This document shows, one piece after another, positions 61,584 through 64,000 of a stretch of DNA of 64,000 nt. The notes beneath the pieces were generated by a model. It had not been told where the DNA came from and made no database searches. It saw only the letters and a program-made list of their open reading frames with translations. The position numbers and the translations under genes are program-made. Location of the stretch: the NCBI GenBank assembly GCA_963832245.1, contig CAWHTG010000004.1, positions 1,364,001 through 1,428,000 on the forward strand. Direction: 5' to 3'. Within the stretch, counting starts at the first letter, position 1; every line of letters starts with the position of its first letter. The DNA comes from JABDBE01 sp963832245 (GTDB taxonomy: Bacteria > Acidobacteriota > Terriglobia > Terriglobales > Acidobacteriaceae).

Positions 61584-62390
61584 TCATGCGATCTTGCCCT
61601 TCTCAGCAACTGGCTGCGCTTTCGCTTGCATGGACTTGACAAGGTCCGCGGCGGAGGCGCCTTCAAGTGAGAGCCCGTAGCCAACCTCTCGCACAATGCG
61701 CTCCTTCAACGGTTGAATAAAGTGCGCACGCGTGTTTCGGCGCGTGACTTCCGGAGCCTTCAGGTAAATCGAGGCCAGCTCGCGCGCCCGAGCGAGTGCC
61801 TTGCCGTTGGGAACAATTTCCGCGACCACTCCCCATTCGTAGGCGGTCTGCGCTGTGATCGGCTTTGGATTCAGCAGGAAAGCCTCCGCCCTTCCCGCGC
61901 CCGCGCGGTAGCTCCAGGTGGTAAAGATTCCGTCGCCGGGCGCAATGCCCGCGGAGAAGTGGGCCACATCCTGGAATGTCGCACCCTCCGCCGCCACAAT
62001 CACACTGGCAAGTAGCGCGTAATCTGAGTGCACATGGGCGCGTCCCTCGATCGCTGCAATGACCGGCACACGTATGTTGGCGATGTTTTCCAGAGCCTGA
62101 ATGCCCTCGTCGTGAACCTGGCTCCAGACGCCGGGATCGGCGACGTCGCCGAAAGATGACCAGGCGACATCAGTAATGAACTCCCCACCTGCGCCGGTGA
62201 TAATCACAATCTTGTTTGCTCGATCTTGCGCAATTCGGTAGAAGGCATCGACAAACTCGGTGTGAGCTTGCGCGCTCATAATGAACGGCCCGGCGTTGCT
62301 GTGAAATTCAGCAACCAGCACACCTTTGTCGTCGCGGGTCAGCTTCAGACTGCGGTACTGGGAGAAGTAAGCGGGTTGAGTCGTTTGCAT
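61584..62390 (-). CDS. Crotonase-superfamily hydrolase, 6-oxocamphor hydrolase-like
   Basis: 268 residues; GGAGGATTTACC precedes the ATG. Crotonase fold with IVIITGAGGEFITDVAW and VIAAIEGRAHVHSDYALLAS, then FQDVAHFSAGIAPGDGIFTT. The HSDYALL and FQDxxHF elements place His and Asp where 6-oxocamphor hydrolase has its catalytic residues, rather than the two Glu of enoyl-CoA hydratases. A retro-Claisen C-C hydrolysis is therefore more likely than hydration, though the substrate is unknown. Confidence 0.78.
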   Translation of the reverse strand: MQTTQPAYFSQYRSLKLTRDDKGVLVAEFHSNAGPFIMSAQAHTEFVDAFYRIAQDRANKIVIITGAGGEFITDVAWSSFGDVADPGVWSQVHDEGIQALENIANIRVPVIAAIEGRAHVHSDYALLASVIVAAEGATFQDVAHFSAGIAPGDGIFTTWSYRAGAGRAEAFLLNPKPITAQTAYEWGVVAEIVPNGKALARARELASIYLKAPEVTRRNTRAHFIQPLKERIVREVGYGLSLEGASAADLVKSMQAKAQPVAEKGKIA

Positions 62391-62445
62391 GGTAAATCCT
62401 CCAAGTCGAAGTTAGTTAGATCAATTAAGCCTGTTCGATAACGAG

Positions 62446-62766
62446 CTATTTTTGTGACACCACATGGTCCGGTCTCAACGGCGCGGCGCCGAAGTTGACG
62501 CTGAGTCGTTTGTACCACACAGAGACCGTGCGGTACTTCGACAAATCCACATCAGCGCCTACAGCGTAGTTCTGGTCACCCATGTTTCCCCTAATAGATC
62601 CCAGATCGATGAACCCCGCGCGCGTGACGGTGGCGTTGTCTCGCGCATCATCGGCGGCCACCAGGTACACATGAACGTCAAGTCCGTTCGAAGTTCGGAA
62701 GTTCGTGAAGCGGAGAACACGGCCGCCGTCCCCCCAGAGGCACGCGAGTGACCAAGGCAGTAACAT
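62446..62766 (-). pseudogene. DM13-domain protein fragment
   Basis: The last ~95 residues of a DM13 domain: GGRVLRFTNFRTSNGLDVHV, then YLVAADDARDNATVTRAGFI, SIRGNMGDQNYAVGADVDLS and YRTVSVWYKRLSVNFGAAPL. Signal peptide and first strands are missing. Upstream, a different frame (62770-62730) gives RECYCLGHSRASGG before a six-base run of C at 62730-62735, so an indel there may have broken the gene. The usual redox Cys after VSIW is Tyr here. Probably non-functional. Confidence 0.65.
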
Positions 62767-63224
62767 TCTCTTAATTTCTCCGCGTCAATTTCTGCTCGGA
62801 AAGATCGGGCCGCTGGCTTTGCTATTCGATCGCCCAGCGTTGCTATACCAACACAAGACTTCATTACGACACCAGGCGGCAGGTGTGTCCGGTAGAACGT
62901 TCACGAATGAGGAGCGAGTGCATAGCTCGAACTGCCATTGTCGAATCCGAGTTGTGATCAGCTAATCGACGAAGGTGGAAAAACGCAATGATGAAGGTTG
63001 GAGCCGAGTGCCACGGGAAAAGCATTTCGTATCGAACCAACGCAGTCAGCGGATTCAGCAGTTTTACGCCATCCCTCTGAAAAAGTGCCCACACGAGATA
63101 GCAGAAGACCGAGACCAGGGGGTACCTGCATTCACGGAAGCACTCGTTGTACCCTAACGTAGTGAGACGAAATCACCCAGTCGCCTCCGAAACTTTTCGC
63201 TGTGAGCCCCGGCCCACCCCCTGC
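62767..63224. other. Gene-free stretch, possible membrane-protein debris
   Basis: No gene supported. A minus-strand frame (about 62864-63160) without SD encodes hydrophobic text (YPLVSVFCYLVWALFQRDGV, ALVRYEMLFPWHSAPTFIIA) that could be a degraded membrane protein. This is only a suspicion. Confidence 0.3.
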
Positions 63225-64000
63225 TCAAGCAGACGCCCCTATCAGATCATCGTTCCCCGAAAATCCATCATCAGCTTCCGGGTTGAATAACGGCTGGCTC
63301 TCCGACCCCTCCTGGGAAAAGGTGTATTCTTGGGGCCGCGTACGGTAAATCCCGAGCCTCTTCATCTTGGTGATTAATGTCGTGCGTTTAAGGCCCAGCC
63401 GGACAGCTGCGCCTCGAGGTCCTCCCACCATTCCCCCTGTATCACTCAAAGTTTTCAAGATCAGGGCTCGTTGGACGTCCGGCAACGCGGCTTGTGCGGC
63501 AGTGGGGGGCATTGCGTCCTTCTGTGATCCTGGCAGAGGATTCGGAAGTACTCCGTTGTCCGATAGAATTACAGCTCGTTCAATCAGGTTTTGCAGTTCC
63601 CGCACATTCCCCGGCCAGGAGTACTCAAGGAACCCATTCATCGTTGCCTGCGGTATTTGCTCAATGCGCTTCCCCATGCGCCGAGCAAAAAGCTCGACAA
63701 AATGCGAGACCAGTTGCGCAATGTCTTCGCGGCGTTCGCGCAGTGGCGGCAACACTACCGGGAACACATTCAGGCGGTAATAAAGATCACTGCGGAATTG
63801 ATTACGCCTGACCATCTCGCCCAGATCGCGATGGGTAGCGGCAACCAGACGCACGTTGACGCGATGGGTACGGCCGCTGCCCAAGCGCTCGAACTCTTGT
63901 TCCTGCAAAACCCGTAAAAGTTTGGGTTGCACCGCCAGCGGCAGGTCCCCGATCTCGTCCAGGAACAGAGCGCCCCTATCGGCTATTTCAAACCGGCCGA
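63225..64000 (-). CDS. Sigma-54-dependent transcriptional activator (C-terminal part)
   Basis: The frame is open to base 64000, so the gene continues beyond the window. The visible part has Walker B GALFLDEIGDLP, the R-finger region LLRVLQEQEFERLGSGRTHR, RSDLYYRLNVFPVVLPPLRE and WPGNVRELQNLIERAVIL. The C-terminal Fis-type helix-turn-helix has the loop GGMVGGPRGAAVRLGLKRTT and ends TTLITKMKRLGI. The sensor/receiver domain is outside. It would drive sigma-54 promoters. Confidence 0.93.
   Translation of the reverse strand, partial: GRFEIADRGALFLDEIGDLPLAVQPKLLRVLQEQEFERLGSGRTHRVNVRLVAATHRDLGEMVRRNQFRSDLYYRLNVFPVVLPPLRERREDIAQLVSHFVELFARRMGKRIEQIPQATMNGFLEYSWPGNVRELQNLIERAVILSDNGVLPNPLPGSQKDAMPPTAAQAALPDVQRALILKTLSDTGGMVGGPRGAAVRLGLKRTTLITKMKRLGIYRTRPQEYTFSQEGSESQPLFNPEADDGFSGNDDLIGASA

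Overview
The window looks like a chromosomal segment of an Acidobacteriota bacterium (Terriglobia-like). This is inferred from gene content: two tandem acidobacterial-type VWFA secreted proteins, two CadC-like winged-helix/TolB/TPR membrane regulators, MacB-type permeases without an ATPase, many exported small-domain proteins, and intergenic clusters of perfect hairpins. Base composition is moderately GC-rich with a few AT-rich patches. No rRNA, tRNA or CRISPR array was seen.

Layout. 1-9.6 kb: end of an adenylation/ACP/PlsC acyltransferase fusion, a secreted protein, an exported Cu/Zn superoxide dismutase, a repeat-rich secreted protein, two paralogous regulators (one frameshifted in a G run), and a secreted fibre-like protein closed by a strong terminator. 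9.6-21.1 kb: alanine-type aminotransferase, aldehyde dehydrogenase, two VWFA proteins, a large Asp-box beta-propeller protein and an exported DinB-fold protein. 21.1-24.1 kb: an accessory patch with a transposase tail, small membrane/secreted genes (one frameshifted), an AT-rich repeat and two small zinc-ribbon genes. 24.1-35.9 kb: orphan oligopeptide-type ABC ATPase, EamA transporter, mfd, an amidinotransferase-fold hydrolase, a CBS protein, an amidohydrolase / SnoaL-like / RidA-like gene group, a PNPOx-like protein and rsmD. 36-43.7 kb: an M50-like membrane protein lacking the catalytic glutamate, a beta-barrel protein, an AbrB-VapC toxin-antitoxin operon with a symmetric operator around its -10 box, a DinG-type helicase, der and a polytopic membrane protein. 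43.8-50.8 kb: two MacB-like permeases, trmFO, a decayed AhpD-like gene next to an intact AhpC/TSA-type peroxiredoxin, a cupin and an alpha/beta hydrolase. 51-55.1 kb: a TPR-sulfotransferase and a REP-associated tyrosine transposase (RAYT) element with 41-bp inverted ends. 55.2-64 kb: exported VOC protein, secreted proteins, a YVTN-propeller/phosphoesterase, a SpoIIE-type phosphatase, a crotonase resembling 6-oxocamphor hydrolase, a DM13 remnant and the C-terminal part of a sigma-54 activator.

Functional picture. Housekeeping genes (mfd, der, trmFO, rsmD, dinG-like) are interspersed with envelope and secreted proteins and oxidative-stress or detoxification functions (SOD, peroxiredoxin, VOC, aldehyde dehydrogenase, RidA-like, alpha/beta hydrolase). 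The most distinctive features are the RAYT/REP element, the clusters of perfect hairpins between genes, the M50 homologue with HALGH in place of HExxH, and several broken genes whose lesions lie in or near homopolymer runs.
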